A stretch of 64,000 nt of DNA from Uliginosibacterium aquaticum (GTDB taxonomy: Bacteria; Pseudomonadota; Gammaproteobacteria; Burkholderiales; Rhodocyclaceae). The position numbers and the translations under genes are program-made. This document shows positions 36,606-46,728 of this stretch, piece after piece. The first letter of the stretch is position 1, and each line of letters starts with the position of its first letter. Location of the stretch: contig NZ_JABCSC020000001.1 of NCBI RefSeq assembly GCF_012972705.2, positions 310,001 to 374,000 on the forward strand, in the 5' to 3' direction. A model generated the notes under the pieces. It searched no databases, was not told the DNA's origin, and worked only from the letters and a program-made list of their open reading frames with translations.

Positions 36606-37751
36606 TCAGCGCTTCAATTCCTTTACCATGCCGGCAAATTTCAGCGGATCGGTGCTGGCGCGGCGGGCGTCTTCCACGCTGACCTTGCCGGCCGTGATGA
36701 GGCGCAGCAGATCGTCGTTCATGGTGTGCGAGGAGGCGTTGCGCTCCAGGCTCTGGATGTCCAGCAGGCCGCGGATGCCGCTGAAGTTGGCGCTGCCGAT
36801 GAGATGGGCGGCTTCCTGATTCACGGTGAGGCATTCGGTGGCAAGCTGGTAGCCGTCACCGGCCGTGTTTGGCAGCAGGGCCTGGCACAGCACGCCCCGC
36901 AGGCTGCTCGCCAGCGTCTGGGCCTGGGCTTCGCCGTTGCCGAGGAGACGCAGCATCTTCTGCAGTCCCAGTTCGGTGCTACGCGCGTGCAGTGTGGCGA
37001 GGACCAGCGGCCCGGCCTCTGACAGGGCCAGGGCTTCCTGTGCGGTGGCCGCATCGCGGATCTCGCCGATCAGGATCACGTCCGGGCGCTCGCGCAGGGC
37101 ATCCAGCGCGCCGAGGTAATAGCTCGCAACGTCGCCGTCGGTGCCGACCTCGCGTTGGGTGATGATGCTCTTCCTCTGCGGGATCAGGGTTTCGACCGGA
37201 TCCTCGATGGTGATGATATGGCCCGGGCGGGTCTTGTTGATCTCGTCGAGCAGGGACGCGATGGTGGTGGACTTGCCCTGGCAGGTGTCGCCAACGATCA
37301 GCACCAGTCCGCTGGTGAACTTGGCGAAGGCCTGGGTGTTGGGGCGCAGCCCGAGGCTGGCGAGCGGCAGCGGCTCGGCCGGGAAGCGGCGAATTACGCA
37401 GCCCAGGCGTTTGCGGGCGTGAAAGGAGAAGCAGTTCACGCGCAGGCGGGCGCTGTAGAGATCCTTGGCACGGTCGAAAGCGCGCTCAAGAATGCGTTCT
37501 TCCCAGGCCGGCTCGATCACTTCGAAGAATTCTTCAAGCTCCTGGCCGGTGACCGGAATGTCTGACACGGCCACCAGGCGCTTGGGCTGACGCAGCATGA
37601 CCGGACTGTTCTGGTGAATGATGATGTCGGAGAACACGATCTCCGAATTGAGCAAGCTGAGGATCTGCTCGATCAGCGTGCCCGAGCCTGGGTAATCGAG
37701 ATTCTCGGTCGGCGAGAGGGTTTCGATCAGCGAATGATGGGTCTGGTCCAT
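36606..37751 (-). CDS. PilT/PilU-like secretion ATPase (orphan)
   Basis: 381 residues of the type II/IV secretion ATPase superfamily. The N-terminal domain has FSDIIIHQNSPVMLRQPKR, like the 'GASDLHL' start of PilT but changed. Walker A is GDTCQGKSTT in place of the usual GPTGSGKSTT. The Asp box is IITIEDPVE, Walker B is VILIGEIRDAATAQEAL and the His box is LATLHARST. The PilT C-terminal motif AIRNLIRE is not seen. No pilus gene adjoins it, since ppc and rsmB are its neighbours. It could be a PilU-like or DotB-like accessory ATPase. Confidence 0.85.
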   Translation of the reverse strand: MDQTHHSLIETLSPTENLDYPGSGTLIEQILSLLNSEIVFSDIIIHQNSPVMLRQPKRLVAVSDIPVTGQELEEFFEVIEPAWEERILERAFDRAKDLYSARLRVNCFSFHARKRLGCVIRRFPAEPLPLASLGLRPNTQAFAKFTSGLVLIVGDTCQGKSTTIASLLDEINKTRPGHIITIEDPVETLIPQRKSIITQREVGTDGDVASYYLGALDALRERPDVILIGEIRDAATAQEALALSEAGPLVLATLHARSTELGLQKMLRLLGNGEAQAQTLASSLRGVLCQALLPNTAGDGYQLATECLTVNQEAAHLIGSANFSGIRGLLDIQSLERNASSHTMNDDLLRLITAGKVSVEDARRASTDPLKFAGMVKELKR

Positions 37752-37835
37752 GGCGTGCCCCGGCGGTAATTTTGTTCGACCCGAATCCTTGCCCGAGCGG
37801 GCAGGAATTGCAAGCGTCGGGTGATGGAAGTAACA

Positions 37836-37865
37836 AGGCCCCAGTCGCGTTTGCGTCTGGGGCCT
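37836..37865 (-). terminator. Rho-independent terminator of ppc
   Basis: On the minus strand AGGCCCCAG, a 12-base loop and CTGGGGCCT are followed by TGTTACTT. It begins about 30 bases after the ppc stop. Confidence 0.75.
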
Positions 37866-37895
37866 GGGTGCGTAAGGCGGCGTGTTCGAGCTTGC

Positions 37896-40664
37896 TTAGC
37901 CGCTGTTGCGCAAACCTGCCGCCACGCCGTTGATGGAGAGCAGGATGCCGCGACGCACGCGGTCGTCCTTGTCGCCTTCACGGTAGCGGTGCAGCAGCTC
38001 GACCTGAACGTGATTGAGCGGGTTCAGGTAGGGCAGGCGGTTGCGGATCGAGCGGGCCAGCAGCGGATTGCCTTCGGTGAGTTCCTTCTGACCGGTGATG
38101 GCCAGCAGCACTTCGAGGGTGGACTCCCATTCGGCCTTGATGCGCGTGAAGATGGCGTCGCGCAGCGAGGCGTCCTGCACCAGTTCGGCATAGCGCGAGG
38201 CGATCGCCAGATCGCTCTTGGAGAGCACCATGTCCATGTTGGCGAGCTGGGTGGCGAAGAAGCTCCATTCCTTGTACATCGACTGCAGCTGGGCCATGCC
38301 GGCGTCGCCGCGCTTGGCGAGGAAGGCCTTCACGGCCGAGCCGAAACCGAACCAGCCCGGCAGCATCACGCGGGACTGCGCCCACGAGAACACCCAGGGG
38401 ATCGCACGCAGATCTTCGATGGCCGTGCTCTTCTTGCGTGAAGCCGGGCGCGAGCCGATGTTGAGGTTCGCAATTTCCGAGATCACGGTGGATTCCCAGA
38501 AATAGGTTTCAAAGCCCGGGGTTTCGTAGACGAGATTGCGGTAGGCCTTGAAGGCGGCATCCGACAGTTCGTCCATGATGGCCAGGTAGTCGGCGCAGGG
38601 CGCGGCTTCCGGGTGGGCCAGCAGAGTGGCTTCGAGGGTGGCGGCGGCCAGTACTTCGAGGTTACGGCGGCCCACTTCCGGGTTGGAGTACTTGGAGGCG
38701 ATGACTTCGCCCTGCTCGGTGAGGCGGATCTGACCTTGTACCGCGCCGCCCGGCTGGGCCAGGATGGCCTGATAGCTCGGGCCGCCACCACGACCGACCG
38801 AACCGCCGCGGCCATGGAACAGGCGCAGGCGCACGCCGTGTTTCTTGAATACTTCGATCAGCTGGATCTCGGCTTTGTAGAGTTCCCAGCCGGAGGTCAG
38901 GAAGCCGCCGTCCTTGTTGGAGTCCGAGTAGCCGAGCATGCATTCCTGAGCTTCGTCGCGTGAGGCGACGAGCTTGCGGAAGACCGGGATGCTGAAGATA
39001 CGGTCCATGATGCCCGGGGCGTTCTGCAGGTCGCCAATGGTTTCGAACAGCGGGATCAGGTTGACGTCCAGGGTGCCGGCGGCGGGGTTCAGCAGACCAA
39101 CCTCCTTGAGCAGCACGGCCAGCTCCAGCATGTCGGAGACGCCGTCGGTCTTGGAGATGATGGCGTTCTGCACGCAGCATTTGCCGTAGATGCGGTGCGA
39201 TTCGGCAATGGCGCGGAAGATGGCCAGCTCACCGGTGGTCTCTTCGGAATACTGCAGGCAAGGCGAGGACAGCGGGCGCGAGGTGGCGAGCTCCTGCAGC
39301 AGGATGGCGATGCGGCCTTCTTCGTCTTTTTCCAGATACTTCGTGCCGGGGTGCGCGGCTTCAAGCAGTTCGGCCACGCTGCGCTCATGCACATCGGAGT
39401 TCTGGCGTACGTCGATGCTGGCCAGATGGAAGCCGAATACCGAGGCAGCGCGCTGAAGCTCACGCAGCTTGCCGTGGGCGAGGGCGGGCGAGCAGTACTT
39501 GAGCAGGGAGTTGTGGATGATGTCCAGATCCGTGCGGAAAGTTTCGGCATCCGGATAAGGCTCGGCGGCGGCACCGGGCTGGCGGCCTATCGGCTGGATA
39601 CCCAGTTTCACGGCGGTCGCCCACAAGCGTGCGTGGATGCCACGCATGGCGCGGCGGTAGGGTTCATCCTCGGTGTGGGCACTCTTGTAGGGCGAGCGTT
39701 CGGCCAGAGCGACCAGCTCCGGGCTGACGTCCACCAGCCCGCTGGAAAGCGAGAGGCGGTTGCTGAGGCGGCTGCTTTCCTCGATGTAGAAATTAAACGC
39801 GACCTGGGACTGCAGTTGCAGCGCGCGGCGCAGGATGTCGGCGGTTACGAAGGGGTTGCCGTCGCGGTCGCCACCAATCCAGCTGCCCATGCGCAGGAAG
39901 GAGGGCAGATCGAAGTGCTCGCCGTTCTGGCTGCGCGCGGAAAGCTGGTCTTCGAGGCGGGCATACAGCTTGGGCAGCTCGCGCAGGAAGGTGTAGTCGT
40001 AGAAGGACAGGCCGTTGGCGATTTCGTCGACGACTGACAGTTTGGTCAGGCGCAGCATGCGCGTTTCCCACAGCAGCAGGATTTCGCGGCGCAGGGATTC
40101 TTCGTTTTCCTCTTCCTCTTCCGGGGTGAGGGCCACGCGGTCGCGCTCGTCGAGCAACTGGGCGATGCGCAGCTGGCAATTGAGGATGGACTTGCGCTGC
40201 ACTTCGGTCGGGTGGGCGGTCAGTACTGGGCGGATCATCGCCGTGTCGAAGAACTCCTTCAGACGCGCATCATCGATGCCGGCCTGGCTGGCGAGGGTCA
40301 GGGCGTGAGCCATGCTGCCCTCGCGTGGTGCGGAGCCCGCCCGCAGGTGGGCACGCGAGCGGCGGATGTGATGCTCGTCTTCGGCAATGTTCGAGAGCTG
40401 CGAGAAGTAGCTGAAGGCACGTACCACGTTGAGAGTGTTTTCGTGTGCCACTTCCTTCAGCATGGCCTCCAGCTCGTGGCGGGCGTCACTGTCGTCATCG
40501 CGGTGGAAGCGCACCGAGGTCTGGCGGATGCGTTCGATGAGACCGAAAACGTCGACGCCTTCCTGGGCGCGCACAGTGTTGCCGAGGATGCGCCCGAGCA
40601 TACGGATGTCGTCGCGGAGCGGGGTGTCCTTGTCCTGATCGGTGAGGGGGGCGTGATTGTTCAT
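37896..40664 (-). CDS. ppc: Phosphoenolpyruvate carboxylase
   Basis: 922 residues. The enzyme fixes bicarbonate onto phosphoenolpyruvate to refill oxaloacetate. Hallmarks are [15 protein letters not shown] (catalytic His), [13 protein letters not shown]-type sequence as [14 protein letters not shown], the glycine loop [14 protein letters not shown], and the C-terminal ...AAGLRNSG. Length and both signature patterns are complete. It is divergent from hemC over about 128 bases and has its own terminator. Confidence 0.98.
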   Translation of the reverse strand: MNNHAPLTDQDKDTPLRDDIRMLGRILGNTVRAQEGVDVFGLIERIRQTSVRFHRDDDSDARHELEAMLKEVAHENTLNVVRAFSYFSQLSNIAEDEHHIRRSRAHLRAGSAPREGSMAHALTLASQAGIDDARLKEFFDTAMIRPVLTAHPTEVQRKSILNCQLRIAQLLDERDRVALTPEEEEENEESLRREILLLWETRMLRLTKLSVVDEIANGLSFYDYTFLRELPKLYARLEDQLSARSQNGEHFDLPSFLRMGSWIGGDRDGNPFVTADILRRALQLQSQVAFNFYIEESSRLSNRLSLSSGLVDVSPELVALAERSPYKSAHTEDEPYRRAMRGIHARLWATAVKLGIQPIGRQPGAAAEPYPDAETFRTDLDIIHNSLLKYCSPALAHGKLRELQRAASVFGFHLASIDVRQNSDVHERSVAELLEAAHPGTKYLEKDEEGRIAILLQELATSRPLSSPCLQYSEETTGELAIFRAIAESHRIYGKCCVQNAIISKTDGVSDMLELAVLLKEVGLLNPAAGTLDVNLIPLFETIGDLQNAPGIMDRIFSIPVFRKLVASRDEAQECMLGYSDSNKDGGFLTSGWELYKAEIQLIEVFKKHGVRLRLFHGRGGSVGRGGGPSYQAILAQPGGAVQGQIRLTEQGEVIASKYSNPEVGRRNLEVLAAATLEATLLAHPEAAPCADYLAIMDELSDAAFKAYRNLVYETPGFETYFWESTVISEIANLNIGSRPASRKKSTAIEDLRAIPWVFSWAQSRVMLPGWFGFGSAVKAFLAKRGDAGMAQLQSMYKEWSFFATQLANMDMVLSKSDLAIASRYAELVQDASLRDAIFTRIKAEWESTLEVLLAITGQKELTEGNPLLARSIRNRLPYLNPLNHVQVELLHRYREGDKDDRVRRGILLSINGVAAGLRNSG

Positions 40665-40743
40665 GCTGGCTCTGAGGGCTAAAAAGCTGTTTTTCTGGGC
40701 GGACTGCAGAATATAGCAGCCCGGCGGCCCGCCCGGGCACGCG

Positions 40744-40752
40744 TGCTAAGAT
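40744..40752 (+). promoter_or_regulatory. Possible extended -10 promoter of hemC
   Basis: TGCTAAGAT is an extended -10 element (TGn plus TAAGAT). It puts initiation near 40759, 34 bases before the hemC ATG. A -35 is not seen, which is usual for extended -10 promoters. On the other strand TATATT at 40710-40715 may serve ppc. Confidence 0.4.
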
Positions 40753-40792
40753 CGAACCGTTCCCGATCAAGCAAGAGCCGTACCCCATCCGA

Positions 40793-41749
40793 ATGCCGAA
40801 TTCCGCCAAAGCCAGGGTGCAAACCCCCTCCCGCATCGTGATCGCCACCCGTGAGAGCCGCCTGGCCTTGTGGCAGGCCGAGCATGTCAAAGCCCGTCTT
40901 GAAGTGACCTGGCCCGGCTGCGTGGTGGAGCTTCTGGGCATGACTACGCGCGGCGATCAGATTCTCGACCGCTCGTTGTCCAAGGTCGGCGGTAAGGGGC
41001 TTTTCGTGAAAGAGCTGGAGCAGGCGCTGGCCGATGGCCGTGCCGATATAGCCGTGCACTCCATGAAGGATGTGCCAGCGCAGATGCCCGAGGGTTTCGC
41101 CCTGATCGCTACGCTGGAGCGCGAAACGCCGCTGGATGCTTTTGTCTCCAACCGCTACGAGACGCTGGCCGACATGCCGCCGGGCACCGTGGTCGGCACC
41201 TCCAGTCTGCGCCGCGAGGCGCAACTGCATGCCCAGCACCCCTATCTGGGCGTGCTGCCCCTGCGCGGCAATCTGGACACACGCCTGAAGAAGCTTGATG
41301 AGGGCCAGTACGACGCGATCATCCTTGCCGCCGCCGGCCTCAAGCGCCTGGGGCTAGGCAATCGGATCCGCAGCGTGCTCAGCAGCGAGGACAGTCTGCC
41401 GGCCGCCGGTCAGGGCGCGCTGGGCATCGAGGCGCGGGCCGACCGGCCCGAAGTGGCGGCCTGGTTGGCGCCGCTGGTTGATCCGGTTACTACTGCCTGC
41501 GTGGCCGCCGAACGTGCACTGACGCAGGCCCTGCAAGGCGGCTGCGATGTGCCGATCGGCGCCTTCTGCGAGTCGCAGGCCGATGGTCGTCTCTCCATGC
41601 GCGCTTTCGTAGCGACGCCGGATGGTGCGCAGATCGTGCGCAGCGCGGGCGAGGCGGCTGCGGCCGAGGCGGAAACGCTGGGCCAGCGTCTGGCGGCGGA
41701 CTTGTTGGCCCAGGGCGCGGCCGCGATTCTTGCCTCCTTGCGCGAATGA
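40793..41749 (+). CDS. hemC: Porphobilinogen deaminase (hydroxymethylbilane synthase)
   Basis: 318 residues. It polymerises four porphobilinogens into hydroxymethylbilane in heme synthesis. [56 protein letters not shown] and [11 protein letters not shown] line the active site. The dipyrromethane cofactor is held by the Cys in [12 protein letters not shown]. The first ten residues are extra and polar. It overlaps hemD by 4 bases and starts the run hemC-hemD-hemX-hemY. Confidence 0.97.
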   Translation: MPNSAKARVQTPSRIVIATRESRLALWQAEHVKARLEVTWPGCVVELLGMTTRGDQILDRSLSKVGGKGLFVKELEQALADGRADIAVHSMKDVPAQMPEGFALIATLERETPLDAFVSNRYETLADMPPGTVVGTSSLRREAQLHAQHPYLGVLPLRGNLDTRLKKLDEGQYDAIILAAAGLKRLGLGNRIRSVLSSEDSLPAAGQGALGIEARADRPEVAAWLAPLVDPVTTACVAAERALTQALQGGCDVPIGAFCESQADGRLSMRAFVATPDGAQIVRSAGEAAAAEAETLGQRLAADLLAQGAAAILASLRE

Positions 41750-42513
41750 AGCCGCTGGCCGGGCGCTGCATCGTCACCACCCGCCCGGCCGCGCAGGCCG
41801 CCGTGCTAGGGCGCGAGTTGCAGGCGCTGGGCGCTGAAGTGCTGAACTTTCCGGTGATAGCTATCGCGCCCGCCGATCCAGCGCCGCTGCGGGCGCTCGA
41901 TCTGGCTGGCTTCGAGCTGGCTTTCTTTGTGTCGGCGAACGCGGTCGAGCAGGCTTTTGCGATCAGGCCGCGCGCACAGTGGCCGGCCAGTCTGCGGGTG
42001 GCGACGGTGGGGCCGTCCAGCGCGCGGGCCCTGAGGGATCACGGCTGCAGCGAGGTCATCGTGCCGGCAGAGGGCTTCGACAGCGAAGCCGTCCTGGCCC
42101 TGCCCGAGTTTCAGGCGGCGGCCATTGCCGGCCGGCGTGTGCTGGTGCTGCGCGGCGATGGCGGGCGCGAGTTGCTGGCCGACACCCTGCGTGAGCGCGG
42201 GGCTGCTGTTGAACAGGTCAGCGTTTATCGGCGCAGCTGTGCTGCACTGGATCCCGCCCCCTTGTGGGCGCGTTTTGCGCGCGGTGAGTTGAGTGCATTG
42301 CTGTTTACGGCCAGCGAAGGTTTGCGTTTCTTCCTTGAAATCACCGGCGAGGAGGGCCGTATGATGCTCGCCGGCCTGCCCTGTTTTGCCCCGCATCCGC
42401 GCATCGCAGAAGCCTTGCGGGCGGCTGGGGCCACGCAGGTCGAGCAGACCCTGCCGGGCGATGCCGGCCTGCTGGCGGGCCTTGCGGCCTTTTTTGCTGC
42501 CCCTTCTGACTAA
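41746..42513 (+). CDS. hemD: Uroporphyrinogen-III synthase
   Basis: 255 residues that cyclise hydroxymethylbilane to uroporphyrinogen III with inversion of ring D. The family diverges strongly, but the pattern is clear: [17 protein letters not shown] at the start, [46 protein letters not shown] and [13 protein letters not shown]. Position after hemC, with an ATGA overlap, confirms it. Confidence 0.93.
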   Translation: MKPLAGRCIVTTRPAAQAAVLGRELQALGAEVLNFPVIAIAPADPAPLRALDLAGFELAFFVSANAVEQAFAIRPRAQWPASLRVATVGPSSARALRDHGCSEVIVPAEGFDSEAVLALPEFQAAAIAGRRVLVLRGDGGRELLADTLRERGAAVEQVSVYRRSCAALDPAPLWARFARGELSALLFTASEGLRFFLEITGEEGRMMLAGLPCFAPHPRIAEALRAAGATQVEQTLPGDAGLLAGLAAFFAAPSD

Positions 42514-42547
42514 GCCCGCAGAGGGGCCTATCGGTTAAGATTCGGTC

Positions 42548-43642
42548 ATGGAAAACCAAGTCCTCCCTCCGCAGCCTTCCGCGCCCGAAGCGAAGCACCG
42601 CAGCGGCCCGCGCTGGAACCGTATCTACACTTCTGCAGCCGTCGCTGCGCTGGCCTTGCTGGGCTGGCTGGCTTACGACACACGCCACGATCTGGCGAGC
42701 GTGCAGGCCGAATTGCAGCAGCGCGTGGCCGAGGGCGATAAATCTGCCCAAGAGGCCCGCACGCTGGCGCGTCAGGGGCTGGAGCAGCTGGAAACCGCGC
42801 AAGGCCGCATCACCACCCTGGAGGCGCGCCTGCATGAATCCGAAACCCAGTACGCCTCGGTCGAGGCCTTGCGGGCCGAGTTTGCCCGCATGCGCGACGA
42901 GCGTGCGCTGGACGAAATTGCCCTGGCCATCGAGATCGCCGTGCAGCAACTGCAGTTTGCCGGCAACGTGCCGGCGGCCCTGAATGCACTCAAGGCTGCC
43001 GATACCCGTCTGGCGCTGCTCGATCAGAGCCGTTACCTGCCGCTGCGCAAGCTGGTCACGCGCGACATCGAAACCCTCAAGACCCTGCCTGGCGCAGACA
43101 CCGCCAGCGTGGCCCTGCAACTGGAAACCATCATTGCGCGGGTCGATAGCCTGCCGCTGGGGTTCGAGCGTCAGGTGCCGCCACCGCCCAAGGCCGCCAA
43201 GGCGCCGACCAAGAAGGCCGCCGCCTCCTCTTCCAGTGCGGCAGCCGAAGCGTCGGCACCGCTCTCCAGCCCGAATGCCCTGATGAGTCTGCTGGGAGAT
43301 CTGTGGCAGGAGTTCCGCGGCCTGATCCGCATTGAGCGCCTGGATCGCCCGGATCCGGCCCTGCTGGCCCCCAGCCAGGCGGCCTATCTGCGCGAGAACC
43401 TGCGTCTGCGCCTGCTCTCGGCGCGGGTGGCACTGCTCCAGCGCGAGGGCAAGCTGTTTGCCGAAGACATGCAGCAGGCGAGCCTCTGGCTCAAGCGCTA
43501 TTTTGATCTTGAAGCGCCCGCAGTGGCCGGCACGGCCGAGGAACTGGCCCGCATCGCGCAGGCGCGTCCGGGTGTTCAGCTTCCCGCACTTGAGGACACG
43601 CAGGCTGCCCTGCGTGCGCTCAAGTCCGGCAGCAAGCGCTGA
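42548..43642 (+). CDS. hemX: HemX-like membrane protein
   Basis: 364 residues with one TM (about 30-47, AAVAALALLGWLAY) after a short cytoplasmic tail. A periplasmic coiled coil (about 50-115) and a helical domain follow, with a Pro/Lys/Ala/Ser-rich linker PPKAAKAPTKKAAA near 205. Annotated in databases as uroporphyrinogen-III C-methyltransferase-like, but no SAM-binding motif is present, so it is not an enzyme of that type. Its exact role beside hemCD and hemY is unresolved; a scaffold for heme synthesis is often supposed. Confidence 0.85.
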   Translation: MENQVLPPQPSAPEAKHRSGPRWNRIYTSAAVAALALLGWLAYDTRHDLASVQAELQQRVAEGDKSAQEARTLARQGLEQLETAQGRITTLEARLHESETQYASVEALRAEFARMRDERALDEIALAIEIAVQQLQFAGNVPAALNALKAADTRLALLDQSRYLPLRKLVTRDIETLKTLPGADTASVALQLETIIARVDSLPLGFERQVPPPPKAAKAPTKKAAASSSSAAAEASAPLSSPNALMSLLGDLWQEFRGLIRIERLDRPDPALLAPSQAAYLRENLRLRLLSARVALLQREGKLFAEDMQQASLWLKRYFDLEAPAVAGTAEELARIAQARPGVQLPALEDTQAALRALKSGSKR

Positions 43643-43650
43643 GGTCCGCC

Positions 43651-44823
43651 ATGCGTGCACTGACCTGGCTGATCGGGCTCTTCGCGATGGCCGTGGGGAT
43701 CGTCCTCGCGGCGCGTTACAACGAGGCCTATACCCTCTTCGTGTGGCCGCCCTACCGCGTGCAGGTGTCCATGAACCTGCTGCTGCTGCTGCTGTTGGTG
43801 GTTTTCTTGCTGAGTTACCGGGTGGCGCGGATTGCCGTGCGCGCCGTTGAACTGCCGGGCGAGGTCAATGTGTGGCGCAAGCAGCGCCGCCGTGAGCAGG
43901 CCCAGAACGCCTTGGCTGAAGCCGAGCGCTTCTATCGCGAAGGGCGTTACGGTCAGGCCTTCCGCTCAGCCACCCATGCCTATGCCGGTCTGCCGCAGCC
44001 GGGCCTCGCGGCCTTGCTGGCGGCGCGGGCGGCACATGCCATGCGCGATTTCGAGCGGCGCGATACCTGGCTCGCCCACGCGGCCGCGCATGATCGTGAA
44101 ATCCGCCTGGCGCGCTTGATGACCGAGGCCGAGCTGGCGATTGCCGACCGCCGCTTTGAAGATGCGGCCAGCAGCCTTGAAGGCTTGCGTGCCCGCGGCC
44201 ATCGCCATCTCGCCGCGCTGCGCCTGTCGCTGCAGGTCGAGCAAGGGCGCGGGCGCTGGCCCGAAGTGGCACGTCTGGCGCGCACCCTGCACAAGCACGG
44301 CGCGCTGACGGCAGAGCAGACAGCTCCGCTGCTGCGCCGCGCCCAGCTTGAGCAGTTGCGCGAGGCAGACGGTGATCTGAGCGCCCTGGAACGCGTCTGG
44401 CAGGGGGTTCCGGATGCCGAGCGACGCGACGCGGGCTTCTTGTTGCGCGCTGTACCGCACCTGATCGGTGCCGGGGATGACAAGCTCGGCGTGGCAGCCA
44501 TCGAGGAAGCCCTCAAGCATGACTGGGAGCCCGAGCTGACCAGCCTTTATGGTCGTTGCCAGAGCAAGGATCTGCGTGCCCAACTGGCTACTGCGGAAGC
44601 CTGGCTCAAGCAGCATCCGGAAGATGCCAGCCTGCTCCTCGCGCTGGGGCGTTTGTGCCTGCGTGCCCAGTTGTGGGGCAAGGCGCAGAGTTACTTCGAA
44701 GCGTCCTTGTCGCAGCAGGCTTCGCGCGCAGCACATCTGGAGCTGGCGCGGTTGGCCGAGCGCCTTGAGCGCAAGGAAGTGGCCGAGCGTCACTATCGCG
44801 AAGCCGCTGTGCTGGGGGCCTGA
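43651..44823 (+). CDS. hemY: HemY-like TPR membrane protein
   Basis: 390 residues. It begins with two TM segments (about 4-20 and 45-62) around a short loop [18 protein letters not shown], the HemY_N pattern. Tetratricopeptide-like helices continue to the end, for example [20 protein letters not shown] and [20 protein letters not shown]. This is the proteobacterial HemY, not protoporphyrinogen oxidase. It starts 8 bases after hemX and ends 2 bases before ybeY. Confidence 0.88.
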   Translation: MRALTWLIGLFAMAVGIVLAARYNEAYTLFVWPPYRVQVSMNLLLLLLLVVFLLSYRVARIAVRAVELPGEVNVWRKQRRREQAQNALAEAERFYREGRYGQAFRSATHAYAGLPQPGLAALLAARAAHAMRDFERRDTWLAHAAAHDREIRLARLMTEAELAIADRRFEDAASSLEGLRARGHRHLAALRLSLQVEQGRGRWPEVARLARTLHKHGALTAEQTAPLLRRAQLEQLREADGDLSALERVWQGVPDAERRDAGFLLRAVPHLIGAGDDKLGVAAIEEALKHDWEPELTSLYGRCQSKDLRAQLATAEAWLKQHPEDASLLLALGRLCLRAQLWGKAQSYFEASLSQQASRAAHLELARLAERLERKEVAERHYREAAVLGA

Positions 44824-44825
44824 GC

Positions 44826-45281
44826 ATGTCAGCAGTTCCCCGTCGTCTGAATCTCTCGGTGCAATACGCCCTGCAAGCCGAGGGCCTGCCCGAGCGCAGC
44901 CAGCTGCGCGGCTGGATCCGCGCGGCCGAGCCGGGCGCGGCCCAGCTTACGGTGCGCTTTGTTGATCGCGAAGAGGGACGCGGCCTCAACGCCGAGTATC
45001 GCGGCAAGGATTACGCCACCAATGTGCTGTCTTTCCCCTATGAGCAGGAGCCAATCCTGACCGGCGATCTGGTGCTGTGCTGGCCGGTGGTGGTGGAAGA
45101 GGCTGCCGCGCAGGACAAGCCGGTGGAGGCCCATTGCGCCCACCTGATCGTGCACGGTGTGCTGCACCTGCAGGGCTGGGAGCATGAAGAGGATGCCGAA
45201 GCCGAAGAGATGGAGCAGGAAGAGCGCACGATTCTTGCTGAGCTGGGCTATCCCGACCCCTACGCCAACGAAAAGGCGTGA
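44826..45281 (+). CDS. ybeY: Endoribonuclease YbeY
   Basis: 151 residues. A metal-dependent RNase that acts in 16S rRNA 3' maturation and ribosome quality control. The zinc-binding signature H-x3-H-x5-H is [34 protein letters not shown] and GDLVLC are further family stretches. It is usually next to corC, as here. Only 2 bases separate it from the hemY stop. Confidence 0.95.
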   Translation: MSAVPRRLNLSVQYALQAEGLPERSQLRGWIRAAEPGAAQLTVRFVDREEGRGLNAEYRGKDYATNVLSFPYEQEPILTGDLVLCWPVVVEEAAAQDKPVEAHCAHLIVHGVLHLQGWEHEEDAEAEEMEQEERTILAELGYPDPYANEKA

Positions 45282-45298
45282 TGGCCCGTTCCACGAAC

Positions 45299-45332
45299 GT
45301 CGGATTACGCCCTGCGGGCTAATCCAACCTAC
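45299..45332. repeat. Intergenic inverted repeat before corC
   Basis: GTCGGATTACGCCC, TGC and GGGCTAATCCAACCTAC form a hairpin with the two internal mismatched A/A-type positions of the common 'GTAGGTTGGATTAGC...GTAATCCGAC' element of many proteobacteria. It ends 6 bases before the corC ATG and replaces any ribosome-binding site. Confidence 0.75.
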
Positions 45333-45338
45333 AAAACC

Positions 45339-46181
45339 ATGGACCCTTCCAGTAGTCGCCCCAGTATCCTTGAACGCCTCTCCTCCCTGCTCACGCGTGA
45401 GCCGGACGACCGCGAGGCTTTTGTAGACCTGCTCCACTCGGCGCATGAGCGCAAGCTCTTCGATGCTGACGCCCTCAGCATCATCGAGGGGGCGCTGCAG
45501 GTGGCCGACATCCCGGTGCGCGAAGTGATGGTGCCGCGTGCGCAGATGGATGTGGTGCATATCGAGCAGAGCTTCGACGAGATTCTGGATATTGCCATCA
45601 GCACGGCCCACTCGCGTTTTCCGGTGGTGGGCGAGAACCGTGACGATGTGCTCGGCGTACTGCTGGCCAAGGATCTGTTGCCGGCTTTGCGCCAGGACGA
45701 CTTCAACCTGCCGGGCCTGATCCGGACCGTGGCCTTCGTGCCGGAAACCAAGCGCCTCAACGAACTGCTGCGTGAATTCCGGGTCAGTCGCAATCACATG
45801 GCCATCGTGGTTGACGAGTACGGCGGCGTATCCGGGCTGGTGACCATCGAGGATGTGCTGGAACAGATCGTGGGCGATATCGAAGACGAGTACGACTTCG
45901 ATGAGCATTCCGACGATATCGTGGCGGTGCCCGGCGGGCGCTGGCGCGTGAAGGCGCTGACGGCGGTGGATAGCTTCAATGAACGCTTCGGCAGCCAGCT
46001 CGAACGCGATGGTGTGGACACCATTGGCGGCCTGGTGCTGCAGCATTTCGGCCGCGTGCCGGCGCGCGGCGAGATGATCGAGATCCGCGGCTTCCGCTTC
46101 AAGGTGCTGCGGGCTGACCGTCGCCGGGTCTACACCCTGCTGGCCGAGCCTTTGCCGGCACCGGACGGCGTGGGCGGCTAG
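45339..46181 (+). CDS. corC: CorC/HlyC-family CBS-domain protein
   Basis: 280 residues with no membrane segment. A CBS pair (VREVMVPRAQMDVVHIEQSF; HMAIVVDEYGGVSGLVTIED) is followed by a transporter-associated (CorC_HlyC) domain, WRVKALTAVDSFNERFG to RRVYTLLAEP. E. coli CorC (YbeX) has been tied to Mg/Co efflux and to ribosome function. It lies after ybeY, as in many proteobacteria. A palindromic repeat occupies its 5' flank. Confidence 0.93.
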   Translation: MDPSSSRPSILERLSSLLTREPDDREAFVDLLHSAHERKLFDADALSIIEGALQVADIPVREVMVPRAQMDVVHIEQSFDEILDIAISTAHSRFPVVGENRDDVLGVLLAKDLLPALRQDDFNLPGLIRTVAFVPETKRLNELLREFRVSRNHMAIVVDEYGGVSGLVTIEDVLEQIVGDIEDEYDFDEHSDDIVAVPGGRWRVKALTAVDSFNERFGSQLERDGVDTIGGLVLQHFGRVPARGEMIEIRGFRFKVLRADRRRVYTLLAEPLPAPDGVGG

Positions 46182-46192
46182 GTTCTGAGATC

Positions 46193-46648
46193 ATGATGAA
46201 TGCTCCCCGGATGGCGGCGAAGCACGCGGAAGAATTGTTTGCTTCAGGCTTTTTCTGCGCGGAGAGCGTCTTGCTTGCGCTCGCACGCGCGCAGGGCATT
46301 GAAAGTGATGTGCTGCCCAGGATAGCCACGGCCTTTTGCAGTGGTATGGCACGTACCTGTGGGACCTGCGGCGCCCTGACCGGAGCCATGATGGGAATCG
46401 GCCTTGGCTCGGGCCGTACGGCCCAGACGGATTCTGTGCAGGCCACCTACGAAGCGACCCGGCAACTCATCAACGCCTTTGAGGCCGAATTCGGTTCAAG
46501 GGATTGTCATTCCTTGCTGGGGTGTGATCTTGGAACGCCGGAAGGGCAAGCCACTTTTCGTCAGGATCGGCTTGGCCGGAAGTGCGCGGAATACACGCGC
46601 CGGGCAACTGAAATCGCCGTAGAAGTCCTCAACCAGACCGCTGCCTGA
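46193..46648 (+). CDS. C_GCAxxG_C_C family (redox-type) protein
   Basis: 151 residues. The cysteine spacing of PF09719 is present in diverged form: FFCAESVLLALARAQG, then ATAFCSGMARTCGTCGALTG in place of GCAxxG, then RDCHSLLGCDLGTPEG and GRKCAEYTRRA. Such small Cys-rich helical proteins are thought to be redox-active or metal-binding, often near iron-sulfur or respiratory genes; the function is not settled. It starts 11 bases after corC and separates corC from lnt, which are normally adjacent. Confidence 0.85.
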   Translation: MMNAPRMAAKHAEELFASGFFCAESVLLALARAQGIESDVLPRIATAFCSGMARTCGTCGALTGAMMGIGLGSGRTAQTDSVQATYEATRQLINAFEAEFGSRDCHSLLGCDLGTPEGQATFRQDRLGRKCAEYTRRATEIAVEVLNQTAA

Positions 46649-46728
46649 GTCTTCGGGCAAGCGAGCATCCATGCGCCTGTCACACGGTCGCGCGTAGAAT
46701 CGCGGCGGCTTCTTCCGGGTTCGTCACC

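Noticed and set aside
42548-43642. HemX as uroporphyrinogen-III methyltransferase
   Set aside because: There is no SAM-binding motif; the fold is a TM plus coiled coil. The enzyme name is a database carry-over.
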